This document shows positions 25,698-34,046 of a stretch of DNA of 64,000 nucleotides, one piece after another. The translations under genes and the position numbers were made by a program. The DNA comes from Clostridium sp. BNL1100 (lineage in GTDB: Bacteria > Bacillota > Clostridia > Acetivibrionales > DSM-1351), in NCBI RefSeq assembly GCF_000244875.1, contig NC_016791.1, positions 787,501-851,500 on the forward strand, read 5' to 3'. The notes under the pieces were generated by a model. It saw only the letters and a list, made by a program, of their open reading frames with translations, had not been told where the DNA came from and searched no databases. Position 1 is the stretch's first letter. Every line of letters begins with the position of its first letter.

Positions 25698-27203
25698 TTA
25701 CCAGTTATGCTTACAATTATAGAATTTTGTCAAATAAAATATAACAAAAAAGCATATACCAACGGACAATATTACATCAAATACCATAAAGTTGTCGGGT
25801 ATAATGATACTGACTATTCTCATTGCTGCAAAACCGGCAAGTCCGCATATGGCAAGTACAACCCCCCTTGGTAGTGAAAATCTGATCTCACAGGACTTAC
25901 GTATTTCTAATAAATTTAGAATCAGAGCTGTCAAGGATGTAACGGCAAGTGAGATTCCTATGCCGTATATGTTGATTGAGGGAATACCGGTTAAAATGAA
26001 GACAAGCACAAGATTTTCAACGGAAACAATAATGGAATTTTTAAGATTTACATTCTGTTTTCCAAGTCCGTTAAGTATCCCGAAAGAGGCGGAAGCCACG
26101 TAGCTTACAAAATTACATACACCGGCCACCATAACCATTTTGCCTAAATCATTTCTTCCGTAAAAGAACAAGCCCAGTTTTCCAGGAATACATATTGAAA
26201 CAATCAATGTTCCCAACCCTATCATACAGGATATTCGGAGAACCTGTGAAATCCTTTTTTCGGTACCCCACATGTCTTTTTTATTTAGGCTGAGAGACAT
26301 ATCCGGAATTAGTACAGTCATCATGGAGCCTACAATTATAAAGGGAAGGTTTACTGTTGTAAGAGCCATACCCATAAATTTGCCTATTTGCTGTAAAGCT
26401 ACATCATAGCTTACTCCGGCACTCATTAATCTCCTCGGAAGAATCAGGGTTGAAGCTGTGGTTAGGATCGATGAAATAAAACCGTTCAGGCACAGCGGAC
26501 AGGATATAACGAGAACATCCGCCAGCAATTGCAGAGGGTTCTGTATCTTAACACCTGAGGGTTTCAGTTTGCGTGATACAAGCTTAAATCCTGTTAATAG
26601 AAGCAGCATGCTGATGAATTCTCCTATTGCAAGGGCAAAATACGCTATTGTAACGGTATTTTTTATATCATTGAGCTGTAGCAGAGCTATTGTTGCCAGA
26701 AGTATCGAAATTCTTATGCATTTTTCAAGAATATCTATCCCGGCCGGGATAGTGAATTTCTCGAATCCGTAAAAAAAGCCTTTAAATATAGCGGACATTG
26801 GGACAAATATCAGCGCCGGGCATATAATTCTCACAGCGCTTAAAGCACGGATATCTTTTATGATATATTTACTGATAAACGGTGCATTGAAAAATACCAG
26901 TACGGCTACGGCGATGCTCCACAGCCCCAGAAAGCATATAGCTGCTTTTACACTTCGATGAAGATTCCTATAATCCTTTTTACTGTTATATACCGCACAG
27001 GTTTTAGAAATTGCGGTTATAAGACCATCTGTTGTAAGACAAAGCAGCAGGGAATAGACCGGCATAATAAGCCCATATAGCCCAAGTCCTTCAGCTCCGA
27101 GTTTTTTTGAAAGAACTATTGAAAATGTAAATCCGATAAAGCCTGTTACCAAGTTTGATAATGTAAGTATTGCTGAGTTTTTATAAAATTTATCAAGTCC
27201 CAT
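25698..27203 (-). CDS. MOP-family lipid flippase (SpoVB / polysaccharide-biosynthesis type)
   Basis: A 501-residue protein with about 14 transmembrane segments and the SpoVB-like opening NSAILTLSNLVTGFIGFTFSIVLS. It belongs to the multidrug/oligosaccharidyl-lipid/polysaccharide exporter superfamily, whose SpoVB/MurJ branch moves lipid-linked wall precursors across the membrane. In spore formers SpoVB is needed for cortex synthesis; several paralogues are usual, so the exact role is uncertain. Start ATG after GAGG. No other sporulation gene adjoins it. Confidence 0.85.
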   Translation of the reverse strand: MGLDKFYKNSAILTLSNLVTGFIGFTFSIVLSKKLGAEGLGLYGLIMPVYSLLLCLTTDGLITAISKTCAVYNSKKDYRNLHRSVKAAICFLGLWSIAVAVLVFFNAPFISKYIIKDIRALSAVRIICPALIFVPMSAIFKGFFYGFEKFTIPAGIDILEKCIRISILLATIALLQLNDIKNTVTIAYFALAIGEFISMLLLLTGFKLVSRKLKPSGVKIQNPLQLLADVLVISCPLCLNGFISSILTTASTLILPRRLMSAGVSYDVALQQIGKFMGMALTTVNLPFIIVGSMMTVLIPDMSLSLNKKDMWGTEKRISQVLRISCMIGLGTLIVSICIPGKLGLFFYGRNDLGKMVMVAGVCNFVSYVASASFGILNGLGKQNVNLKNSIIVSVENLVLVFILTGIPSINIYGIGISLAVTSLTALILNLLEIRKSCEIRFSLPRGVVLAICGLAGFAAMRIVSIIIPDNFMVFDVILSVGICFFVIFYLTKFYNCKHNW

Positions 27204-27280
27204 TAAATAAACCTCGTATTTGCTGTGTTAATTAAAGGTTATTCAAATGGCGACCTCATTATTCCATCATAAGAAGGCAT

Positions 27281-27312
27281 AAAAAAAGAGGCTTCACAAT
27301 TTAAAACCTCAT
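27281..27312 (-). terminator. Terminator of the DUF1294 gene
   Basis: On the minus strand gaggtttt pairs with gaagcctc and is followed by seven Ts. The stem overlaps the stop codon at 27309. Confidence 0.75.
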
Positions 27313-27575
27313 TTTTTAGTAAGAAAATATATAAAAACAAATTGAGCAATAATTATCAGTGGGATGATCGTCATAAAATACCAATGACGGGTTTTATGCT
27401 TGAAAGTAAGTAATCCTATATATACACCGATACTTCCGCCTAGAATGGAAAGAAGAAAAAATGACCTTTCAGGTATTCTCCACAACCTGTTTTTTGCTTT
27501 ATATTTATCCAGTGAAACCAATGCAAAACCTATTATATTTAAGATAATTACTATTGTAATAAAGTATTTATGCAT
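27309..27575 (-). CDS. DUF1294 small membrane protein
   Basis: An 88-residue protein with three hydrophobic helices and the DUF1294 signature: SLDKYKAKNRLWRIPE followed by LLSILGGSIGVYIG and FKHKTRHWYF. It is widespread in bacteria and of unknown function; in other proteins the domain is fused to a cold-shock domain, which is missing here. Start ATG after GAGGTG. Single gene with its own terminator. Confidence 0.9.
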   Translation of the reverse strand: MHKYFITIVIILNIIGFALVSLDKYKAKNRLWRIPERSFFLLSILGGSIGVYIGLLTFKHKTRHWYFMTIIPLIIIAQFVFIYFLTKK

Positions 27576-27687
27576 ATAAGCACCTCGTAATTTTTAAACT
27601 ACACTAAGAGAGTATTATATTTTATATCATACATTATTATACAATTAAAGTGTATATTTTGTTCTATAAAATCTTAAAAATAAGTCA

Positions 27688-27726
27688 GCACTCCCAATAC
27701 TGATAAGCCGTAAGGATGGGAGATGC
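27688..27726 (+). other. Unassigned stem-loop upstream of the FHA operon promoter
   Basis: gcactccca pairs with tgggagatgc (one bulged T) around a 20-base loop. It lies upstream of the best promoter for the operon, so it is not in that leader. I could not match it to a riboswitch consensus, and no T-run follows. It might belong to a short untranslated RNA or an upstream-started transcript. Confidence 0.35.
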
Positions 27727-27779
27727 CTCACAAGAACATATAACATTTGGAAAGAAATGTATATTTTTTCTATGCTGAT

Positions 27780-27808
27780 TTGAAAAATGTATTTAGTTTA
27801 TATATAAT
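27780..27808 (+). promoter_or_regulatory. Promoter of the FHA-FtsW/RodA-PBP operon
   Basis: TTGAAA and a perfect TATAAT with a 17-base spacer, 32 bases before the FHA start codon. Confidence 0.75.
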
Positions 27809-27840
27809 AAAGAAAAACTTATTGACTGGAGCAAGAGCTT

Positions 27841-28269
27841 ATGGATTTTAGTTCGCTTTCGGTAGTATTTAGAATAGTATTGGTTGTTTTAATTTTTATA
27901 ATAATTTTATATGCATTAAAAATAATATCCAAAGATTTAAAAAGAGGCAAACCCGGAAAAAACCTCGGATGGAAGCTGAGAATAGAATATTCTGCTGATA
28001 AGAGCAGTCTTGAAGACGGAGAAATTGTCCCAATCGGCAGTAAGCTCACCATTGGAAGAAACAAAAATAATCAAATGGTTTTACCTTCGAGAGCTGTTTC
28101 CAACTTCCACGCAAAAATTTATTTTGAGGACGGCAGGTACATGTTGGAGGACCTGGACTCCACAAACGGCACTTTTGTAAACGGCAACAGGGTAGATAAG
28201 AAAAGTTTGCAGCCGGGTGACGAAATCAGAATCTCAGAGACGGTTTTTACCGTAACAGACGACGATTAA
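27841..28269 (+). CDS. Membrane-anchored FHA-domain protein
   Basis: A 142-residue protein with one N-terminal transmembrane helix (about 10-29) and a cytoplasmic FHA domain (about 66-135). The phosphothreonine-binding signature is complete: TIGRNKNNQM, SRAVSNFHAKI and DSTNGTFVNG. It should dock Ser/Thr-kinase-phosphorylated partners at the membrane. The FtsW/RodA and transpeptidase genes follow within 28 and 25 bases, so the operon links kinase signalling to wall growth, as FHA/SEDS/PBP arrangements do in actinobacteria. A GGAG precedes the ATG. Confidence 0.9.
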   Translation: MDFSSLSVVFRIVLVVLIFIIILYALKIISKDLKRGKPGKNLGWKLRIEYSADKSSLEDGEIVPIGSKLTIGRNKNNQMVLPSRAVSNFHAKIYFEDGRYMLEDLDSTNGTFVNGNRVDKKSLQPGDEIRISETVFTVTDDD

Positions 28270-28296
28270 AACTGTCCGGTATATTAGGAGAACCAA

Positions 28297-29496
28297 ATGA
28301 CTAAAAAGTTAAGGATGTTTCAATTTTTAATATATGTATTTCTATTTTTCGGATTTCTGAACCTTGGTGTGTTAAAAAAGCCCTTTGACCCAAAGGCAGG
28401 AATATTTTTCGGTATATTGGTTGTAATTATAGCGTTGACTACATGGATACTTAAAAGATTTTATCCCATGGGAGACAGAATAATATTCCTTTTATCTATG
28501 CTGCTATGTTCAATAGGAATAATTATGCTCTATAGGCTCAATATCAAGCTTGCTACAAAGCAGCTGGGATGGCTTTTATTGGGTATTTTAGCTTTTCTTT
28601 TTGTAGTACTTTTCCTTAAAAGAGGACTTAGTCAATTTGCCCGGTTAAAATACGTCTTTCTGGCAGGAACGATAATGTTCATGTCTATGGCAACCTTTAT
28701 AGGATATGAAATACTGGGTGCTAAAAACTGGGTTAGAATCGGTCCCATGAGCTTTCAGCCTTCGGAATTCGGAAAAATATTTCTGATACTATACCTTGCA
28801 AGTGCCCTTTCAAATGTAAATACCAGAAAAAAACTTATAGAACCCGGCATAGTCATTTCAATATCGCTGGGCTTCATGGTAATTCAGAGGGACTTAGGAA
28901 CTGCACTTATTATATTTGCAGTAGCTGTTACAATGGTGTATCTTGCAACCTCCAAAAAACTGTATGTATTAGTTTCACTGGGACTGTTTGCATCGGGTGG
29001 GGCAGCAAGTTATGCGATGTTTGATCATATAAAAAGAAGGATAATGATATGGCATAATCCTTGGCCCTATGTCTATAACGAGAGCTACCAACTGGTGCAG
29101 TCCATGTATGCTATTGCTACGGGAGGACTGTTCGGGAGAGGTTTGGGAATGGGTCATCCGGGTTATGTTGCAGTTAATGAATCGGACTTTATTTTCTCTG
29201 TAATATGCGAAGAAATGGGCCTGTTAATGGGTTTTGCCATATTGATCCTGCATTTTCTGCTTTTCTACCGTTCAATAAGAAGTGCGATACATGCAGAAAA
29301 TAATTTTTCAAAGCTTCTCACCGCAGGACTCAGCGTAATGATTGCAACCCAAACTTTAGTTATTGTGGGGGGAGTAACAGGTTTTATACCGTTGACGGGA
29401 ATAACACTTCCCTTTGTCAGCAGCGGAGGAACTTCCTTATTAATCAGTTTTCTTTCTTTAAGTATTATTCAGAAAGTTTCGGAAGGTGAAGACTGA
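28297..29496 (+). CDS. SEDS-family peptidoglycan glycosyltransferase (FtsW/RodA/SpoVE)
   Basis: A 399-residue protein with about ten transmembrane helices. The SEDS signature appears in KNWVRIGPMSFQPSEFGKI, with the conserved QRDLGTALI segment and the C-terminal PFVSSGGTSLL. It polymerises lipid II into glycan strands together with a class B penicillin-binding protein, encoded directly downstream. Start ATG after AGGAG. Whether it acts in division, elongation or sporulation cannot be decided from sequence. Confidence 0.93.
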   Translation: MTKKLRMFQFLIYVFLFFGFLNLGVLKKPFDPKAGIFFGILVVIIALTTWILKRFYPMGDRIIFLLSMLLCSIGIIMLYRLNIKLATKQLGWLLLGILAFLFVVLFLKRGLSQFARLKYVFLAGTIMFMSMATFIGYEILGAKNWVRIGPMSFQPSEFGKIFLILYLASALSNVNTRKKLIEPGIVISISLGFMVIQRDLGTALIIFAVAVTMVYLATSKKLYVLVSLGLFASGGAASYAMFDHIKRRIMIWHNPWPYVYNESYQLVQSMYAIATGGLFGRGLGMGHPGYVAVNESDFIFSVICEEMGLLMGFAILILHFLLFYRSIRSAIHAENNFSKLLTAGLSVMIATQTLVIVGGVTGFIPLTGITLPFVSSGGTSLLISFLSLSIIQKVSEGED

Positions 29497-29521
29497 ATGG
29501 CAATGGAGGCTTAATTAGCGT

Positions 29522-30937
29522 ATGGATAATTTAACTAATAATATAAAACGTATAATGATAATTTTTCTGGTTGTATTTTTTGTTCTCATAAGTTATCTGG
29601 CTTACTTTACCCTTGTTAAGGGCCCTGAAATAGTTACAAGGCCTGATAACAGAAGAATGTGGGATATCAGAAACAAGGTTGTAAGGGGAACCATATACGA
29701 CAGAAACGGAAAGGAACTTTCCGTCAGTGAGAAAAAGTCCAACAGCAGCGATTACAAAAGGGTATATAACGGCGGTGCAGTCACAGCTCATACATTGGGA
29801 TATTATGACCCACAGTATGGGATAACAGGCTTGGAAAACCTGTATGACAGCTATTTGTCCAGCAATATATCGGCATCCCTGCTGGCGTGGATTGGAAACG
29901 GATTCAAAGAGGTTAATAAAAAAGGTGATGACGTTTACAGTACTCTTGACTACCAACTTCAAAAAACGGCCTATGATGCCCTTGGTTCATCCAAGGGGTC
30001 TGTAGTGGTACTCAAGGTTGATACCGGAGAAATACTTGCAATAGTATCGAAACCTTCATACGATCCTAACAACCTTAACAAGAATTGGGAAACACTTGTG
30101 AAAAGTAAAAACGTTCCACTGCTTAACAGGTCAGTTTCAGGGCTGTACCCACCGGGTTCAACCTTCAAGGTCGTAACGGCAGTAAGTGCTTTGGAGAATA
30201 TAGAAGGTATAAAAAATGAGACCTTTAACGACAAAGGTAAGCTGAATCTTGGTGGAGGATATTCTCTCAGCAATGACCATGGGGAAGTTCTGGGTAAAAT
30301 AAATCTTGAAACGGCTTTAGTAAAATCAAGTAATGTCTTTTTCGGAAACTTGGGTATAAGGCTGGAAAATGATTTATATAAAACGGCACAGGATTTCAGA
30401 TTCAATAAAGATACACCTTCTGATGGCATTATAATTGATAAAAGCAGATTTCCAAAGTATAAGACTTATGAGAAGGGTAATATGGCGCAAAGCGGAATAG
30501 GGCAGGCAGAAGTACTTGCTACCCCGATACAAATGGCTCTTATAGCTCAAACAATTGCCAATGACGGAGTTATGCTGAAGCCTACATTAGTTAACAAAAT
30601 TACCGATTACAACGGAAATACAATACAGAGTCTTAAATCGTCAGAGGTAGAACAGGTTACATCTGCGGAATATGCAAGTGATATAAGAAAGTATATGAGA
30701 GAGGTTGTATCAAAGGGAACAGGTACAAGGGCGCAGGTCAGTGGGATTCAGGTTGGCGGAAAAACGGGAACCGCTCAGCACATTGAAAGCAAAACCCCTC
30801 ACAGCTGGTTTATCGGCTTTGCACCCTATAAAAATCCTCAGATAGCAATAGCAGTAATAGTTGAAGAAGGGGGCTACGGAGGAGTTGCAGCTGCCAGAAT
30901 TTCACAGAAGGTTATGAGCAGGTATTTTCATAAATAA
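29522..30937 (+). CDS. Class B penicillin-binding protein (transpeptidase)
   Basis: A 471-residue bitopic membrane protein with a transmembrane helix near residues 12-32, a small pedestal region and a transpeptidase domain. The active-site motifs are STFK (Ser213, Lys216), SSN and KTGT (Lys414). It lacks PASTA repeats and is shorter than most division PBPs, like the PbpA protein paired with RodA in actinobacteria. It cross-links peptidoglycan made by the preceding SEDS protein. GGAGG lies about 11 bases before the ATG. The operon ends with a strong hairpin. Confidence 0.93.
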   Translation: MDNLTNNIKRIMIIFLVVFFVLISYLAYFTLVKGPEIVTRPDNRRMWDIRNKVVRGTIYDRNGKELSVSEKKSNSSDYKRVYNGGAVTAHTLGYYDPQYGITGLENLYDSYLSSNISASLLAWIGNGFKEVNKKGDDVYSTLDYQLQKTAYDALGSSKGSVVVLKVDTGEILAIVSKPSYDPNNLNKNWETLVKSKNVPLLNRSVSGLYPPGSTFKVVTAVSALENIEGIKNETFNDKGKLNLGGGYSLSNDHGEVLGKINLETALVKSSNVFFGNLGIRLENDLYKTAQDFRFNKDTPSDGIIIDKSRFPKYKTYEKGNMAQSGIGQAEVLATPIQMALIAQTIANDGVMLKPTLVNKITDYNGNTIQSLKSSEVEQVTSAEYASDIRKYMREVVSKGTGTRAQVSGIQVGGKTGTAQHIESKTPHSWFIGFAPYKNPQIAIAVIVEEGGYGGVAAARISQKVMSRYFHK

Positions 30938-30968
30938 GTAGATCAGAATAATACCTCTTTCTAAACAG

Positions 30969-31007
30969 AACAAGAGGCAGGCTTATTGAAAGAGCCTGCC
31001 TCTTGTT
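30969..31007 (+). terminator. Terminator after the PBP gene
   Basis: A 15-bp perfect inverted repeat (aacaagaggcaggct and complement) with a 9-base loop. The following T-run is short. It lies just downstream of both the PBP gene and the convergent yjfB-like gene. Confidence 0.85.
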
Positions 31008-31028
31008 GAACAAATTTTGCATCATAGT

Positions 31029-31205
31029 TTAAATACTAACATCAAAATTACTACCCAAACCCGGATTTACGCTAAGCTCCATCATTTTCGTCAAATTCGC
31101 ACCTGTCTGGTTCATACTGTTCATCGCCAGCTTAGCAACGGCAATATTAACATTTTGGGCTAATGAAGCCTGAGACATTGAAATTGAAACAGCTGCAACA
31201 TCCAT
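31029..31205 (-). CDS. yjfB: YjfB-like putative motility peptide
   Basis: A 58-residue protein, MDVAAVSISMSQASLAQNVN at its start and ending in SVNPGLGSNFDVSI, with an amphipathic helical middle. This matches the YjfB family (PF14070), small proteins often linked to flagellar genes or the SigD regulon in Firmicutes; molecular function is unknown. The ATG has GGAG eight bases upstream. No flagellar gene is in the window. It is convergent with the PBP operon. Confidence 0.85.
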   Translation of the reverse strand: MDVAAVSISMSQASLAQNVNIAVAKLAMNSMNQTGANLTKMMELSVNPGLGSNFDVSI

Positions 31206-31416
31206 TTCAAAACACTCCTCTCATAAACAGTCATGCATATTTTATTCGTATAATATTAAATATATTTTACATCTTTAATATCAAAAGTTCAAATTTTCTG
31301 TATTTATGCAAAAGAACTGTATCCTTGACTGCTTTAATAACAAAAAGTATAATAATTTCCATGAAGGGTGGCTTATACACCCGGCTATTTTATAAAAAAC
31401 AAAAGGTAAGGAAGAC

Positions 31417-33174
31417 ATGAATATATTCATCAACAGAGATTATTTCCTTTTTGATGGTGCCATGGGTACCTACTATTCATCAAAGAATAAAAACAATACT
31501 CCCTGTGAATTTGCTAATATTAGTGAAAGAGAAAATATTTTAAATATTCATTTAGAGTACATACAAGCCGGTGTAAATGCCATTAAAACAAATACATTTG
31601 GTGCAAACCGTTTTTCACTGGGTTGTCAACAGTCGGAGGTTGACAGAATTATAAAATCGGGATATGACATTGCCGTACAGGCTTGTTCAGGACAAGAGGT
31701 AGCGGTTTTTGCAGATATTGGCCCGATACCTGACGGAAAAGGAGCCAATCCCGAAGAAGAATATAAAAAAATCGTTGATATTTTCATGGAATGCGGGGCA
31801 AAAAACTTTTTGTTTGAAACCTTTTCAAGTACTGATATCTTGACGGGGGTTGCAGCCTACATACGTTTACGTTTGCCTGATGCGGTTATTATTACTTCTT
31901 TCGCAGTTTATCCCGACGGCTACTCAAAAGAAGGACTTTTTTATATTGATATAATGGAAAAAATGTATGCCAGCGGTCTTGTAGATGCGGTTGGGCTTAA
32001 CTGTATCAGTGGCCCTGCTCATATGTACCGTCTAATTAAAAAAGCGGATATCAGGGGTAAAAATATTATTATAATGCCCAATTCGGGATATCCGGGCACA
32101 GAGAGAGGCAGAACCGTTTATTATGACAATTCCGAGTACTATGCCGAAAAACTTCTGGATATAATGAAGTTGGGAGTTAAAATTCTTGGTGGCTGTTGCG
32201 GAACCACACCACGTCATATAGCTGCTGCTGCAAAGTTATTAACCAGCCCACAACCTGTCGAATCCAACACAGATATAAGCACTCATATGGAGATATGCGA
32301 CCTTGAATATGAAAATATTCTGGACAGACTTGTTAAGAATAAAAAGCCTATACTGGTAGAAGTGGACCCTCCCTTTGATACTAATTGGGAGTACATGCTC
32401 AGGGATACGCTCATTCTTAAACAGGCAGGGGCAGATATTATTACTATTGCTGATTCACCTCTTGCAAAAGCAAGGGCAGAAAGTACCATTATGGCTGCAA
32501 AAATACAGCGGGAAGTAGCTATACCCGTTATGCCCCATATAACCTGCAGGGATAAAAATCTTCTGGGGATAAAGGCATCACTTTTGGGTGTGCATATAGA
32601 AGGAATACGGAACGTGCTTGTTATTACAGGCGACCCTATTGCAAATATCGAAAGTAGCAGGATAAAAGGAGTTTTCAGTTTTAATTCTTCCAATCTTGCA
32701 AATTATATTAAAAGCTTAAATAGTAATGTTTTTTGCGGACAGGACATTAAAATAGCCGGAGCTTTAAATGTAAATGCAGTAAATTTTAGTGCCGAGTTAA
32801 AAAAGGCTTTTACTAAAATCGAAAACGGCATCAGCTGTTTTCTTACTCAGGCAATTTATACAAAAGGTGCGGTTGAAAATTTGCAAAAAGCGGTTGAAGC
32901 CCTGAACGTACCCATATTCGCAGGATTTATGCCTATAGTGAGCTACAAAAATGCTCAGTTTATAAATAATGAGGTTCCGGGAATAGATATAGATATCGAA
33001 ACAATAGAAAAATTCCGGGATAGAAGCCGTGAAGAATCAGAAAAGTTGGGAATGGAGATTACAATGGATATTGTTGAGGAAATTTATCCTCATGTCTCCG
33101 GCTTTTATCTTATGACTCCGCTTAAAAGAACGGGTGTAATATGTGAATTGATAAAAAAAATTAAGGAGATATAA
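31417..33174 (+). CDS. Bifunctional homocysteine S-methyltransferase / methylenetetrahydrofolate reductase
   Basis: A 585-residue fusion. Residues 1-285 are a homocysteine methyltransferase barrel with zinc-binding cysteines in GLNCISG and GGCCGTTPRH. Residues about 300-585 are a MetF-type MTHFR barrel (VEVDPPFD, MPHITCRDKN, VLVITGDP), which reduces methylene-H4folate to methyl-H4folate. The next gene supplies a methyl-H4folate methyltransferase two bases away, so the pair divides the modules of a cobalamin-dependent methionine synthase. The B12-binding module is not present here. ATG follows AAGGTAAGGAAG. No SAM-I riboswitch is visible in the 211-base upstream spacer. Confidence 0.92.
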   Translation: MNIFINRDYFLFDGAMGTYYSSKNKNNTPCEFANISERENILNIHLEYIQAGVNAIKTNTFGANRFSLGCQQSEVDRIIKSGYDIAVQACSGQEVAVFADIGPIPDGKGANPEEEYKKIVDIFMECGAKNFLFETFSSTDILTGVAAYIRLRLPDAVIITSFAVYPDGYSKEGLFYIDIMEKMYASGLVDAVGLNCISGPAHMYRLIKKADIRGKNIIIMPNSGYPGTERGRTVYYDNSEYYAEKLLDIMKLGVKILGGCCGTTPRHIAAAAKLLTSPQPVESNTDISTHMEICDLEYENILDRLVKNKKPILVEVDPPFDTNWEYMLRDTLILKQAGADIITIADSPLAKARAESTIMAAKIQREVAIPVMPHITCRDKNLLGIKASLLGVHIEGIRNVLVITGDPIANIESSRIKGVFSFNSSNLANYIKSLNSNVFCGQDIKIAGALNVNAVNFSAELKKAFTKIENGISCFLTQAIYTKGAVENLQKAVEALNVPIFAGFMPIVSYKNAQFINNEVPGIDIDIETIEKFRDRSREESEKLGMEITMDIVEEIYPHVSGFYLMTPLKRTGVICELIKKIKEI

Positions 33175-33176
33175 AA

Positions 33177-33962
33177 ATGATAATAGTTGGAGAGAAGTTA
33201 AACAGTTCCATACCTAAAATGTTTGAAAAAATGAAAGCCAAGGACACCGAAGCTATCAGGCAAATAGCTATAAGTCAACAGGAGGCAGGGGCAAGATATC
33301 TTGATATTAACACAGCAATATTCAGAGAAGATGAGTTCGAAATGCTAAAATATATTCTGGATATTGTTCTGGAAAATACAGACTGTGGAATCATGCTTGA
33401 TTCACCCTCGCCTGTTGTAATAGAAAAGGCCCTGCCTCTTTTATCGGGCAGGGATATAATAATAAACTCCGTAACTCTTCAGGACAGAATAAATGATCTG
33501 CTCCCGTTGGCTAAGAGTTACAAGACAGGGGTTGTAGGGCTGCCTATCGATTCCGAAGGTATTCCCAAAACGGTGGAAAAAAGAGTGGAAAACTCACTTA
33601 AGTTAATTGAAATAATGAACAAGGAAGGAATTAAAAATACCGACATATACATTGACGCCCTTGCAGAAGCGGTAGCTGTGGAGAGTGAAGCGTCAGCCAT
33701 AACAATAAGAACAATAGAAGGGGTCCGGAAAGCTCATTCTGATGTTCACCTTATTTGCGGAGTTTCAAATGTTTCCTTCGGACTTCCTAAAAGGACAGAT
33801 ATCAATTCTGTTTTCCTTTCAGCTGCAATTTTTGCGGGACTTGACAGCGGTATTGTGGACATAACCAATGAACAGATTAAAAGTACTATTTATACTGCTG
33901 AAATGATAGCAGGCCTTGACGAATATTGTATGGAATACTTGGGTTATATTAGAAGTAAATAA
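33177..33962 (+). CDS. Methyltetrahydrofolate:corrinoid methyltransferase (pterin-binding domain)
   Basis: A 261-residue TIM-barrel protein of the pterin-binding family (VGEKLNSS near the N-terminus, QEAGARYLDINTA, CGVSNVSFGLP). It resembles AcsE and the folate domain of MetH, which pass the methyl group of methyl-H4folate to a corrinoid protein. It begins two bases after the upstream stop with AAGGAG spanning the junction, so translation is coupled. The corrinoid acceptor is not encoded nearby. Roles in methionine synthesis or in a Wood-Ljungdahl-type methyl branch are both possible; the HMT/MTHFR partner favours methionine. Confidence 0.88.
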   Translation: MIIVGEKLNSSIPKMFEKMKAKDTEAIRQIAISQQEAGARYLDINTAIFREDEFEMLKYILDIVLENTDCGIMLDSPSPVVIEKALPLLSGRDIIINSVTLQDRINDLLPLAKSYKTGVVGLPIDSEGIPKTVEKRVENSLKLIEIMNKEGIKNTDIYIDALAEAVAVESEASAITIRTIEGVRKAHSDVHLICGVSNVSFGLPKRTDINSVFLSAAIFAGLDSGIVDITNEQIKSTIYTAEMIAGLDEYCMEYLGYIRSK

Positions 33963-34046
33963 TAAAAAAATAGTTGCAGAATAAACGTAGCATATATGAT
34001 AAAATATTTTATAAAATTCATAAAAAATCCGGGAGAAGGTAGCATA

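Noticed and set aside
27688-27726. Cyclic-di-GMP (GEMM) riboswitch
   Set aside because: The conserved GEMM core and tetraloop-receptor sequences are missing, and the element lies upstream of the promoter.
31206-31416. Possible SAM riboswitch before the methionine/one-carbon genes
   Set aside because: The conserved S-box core sequences are not present in the spacer.
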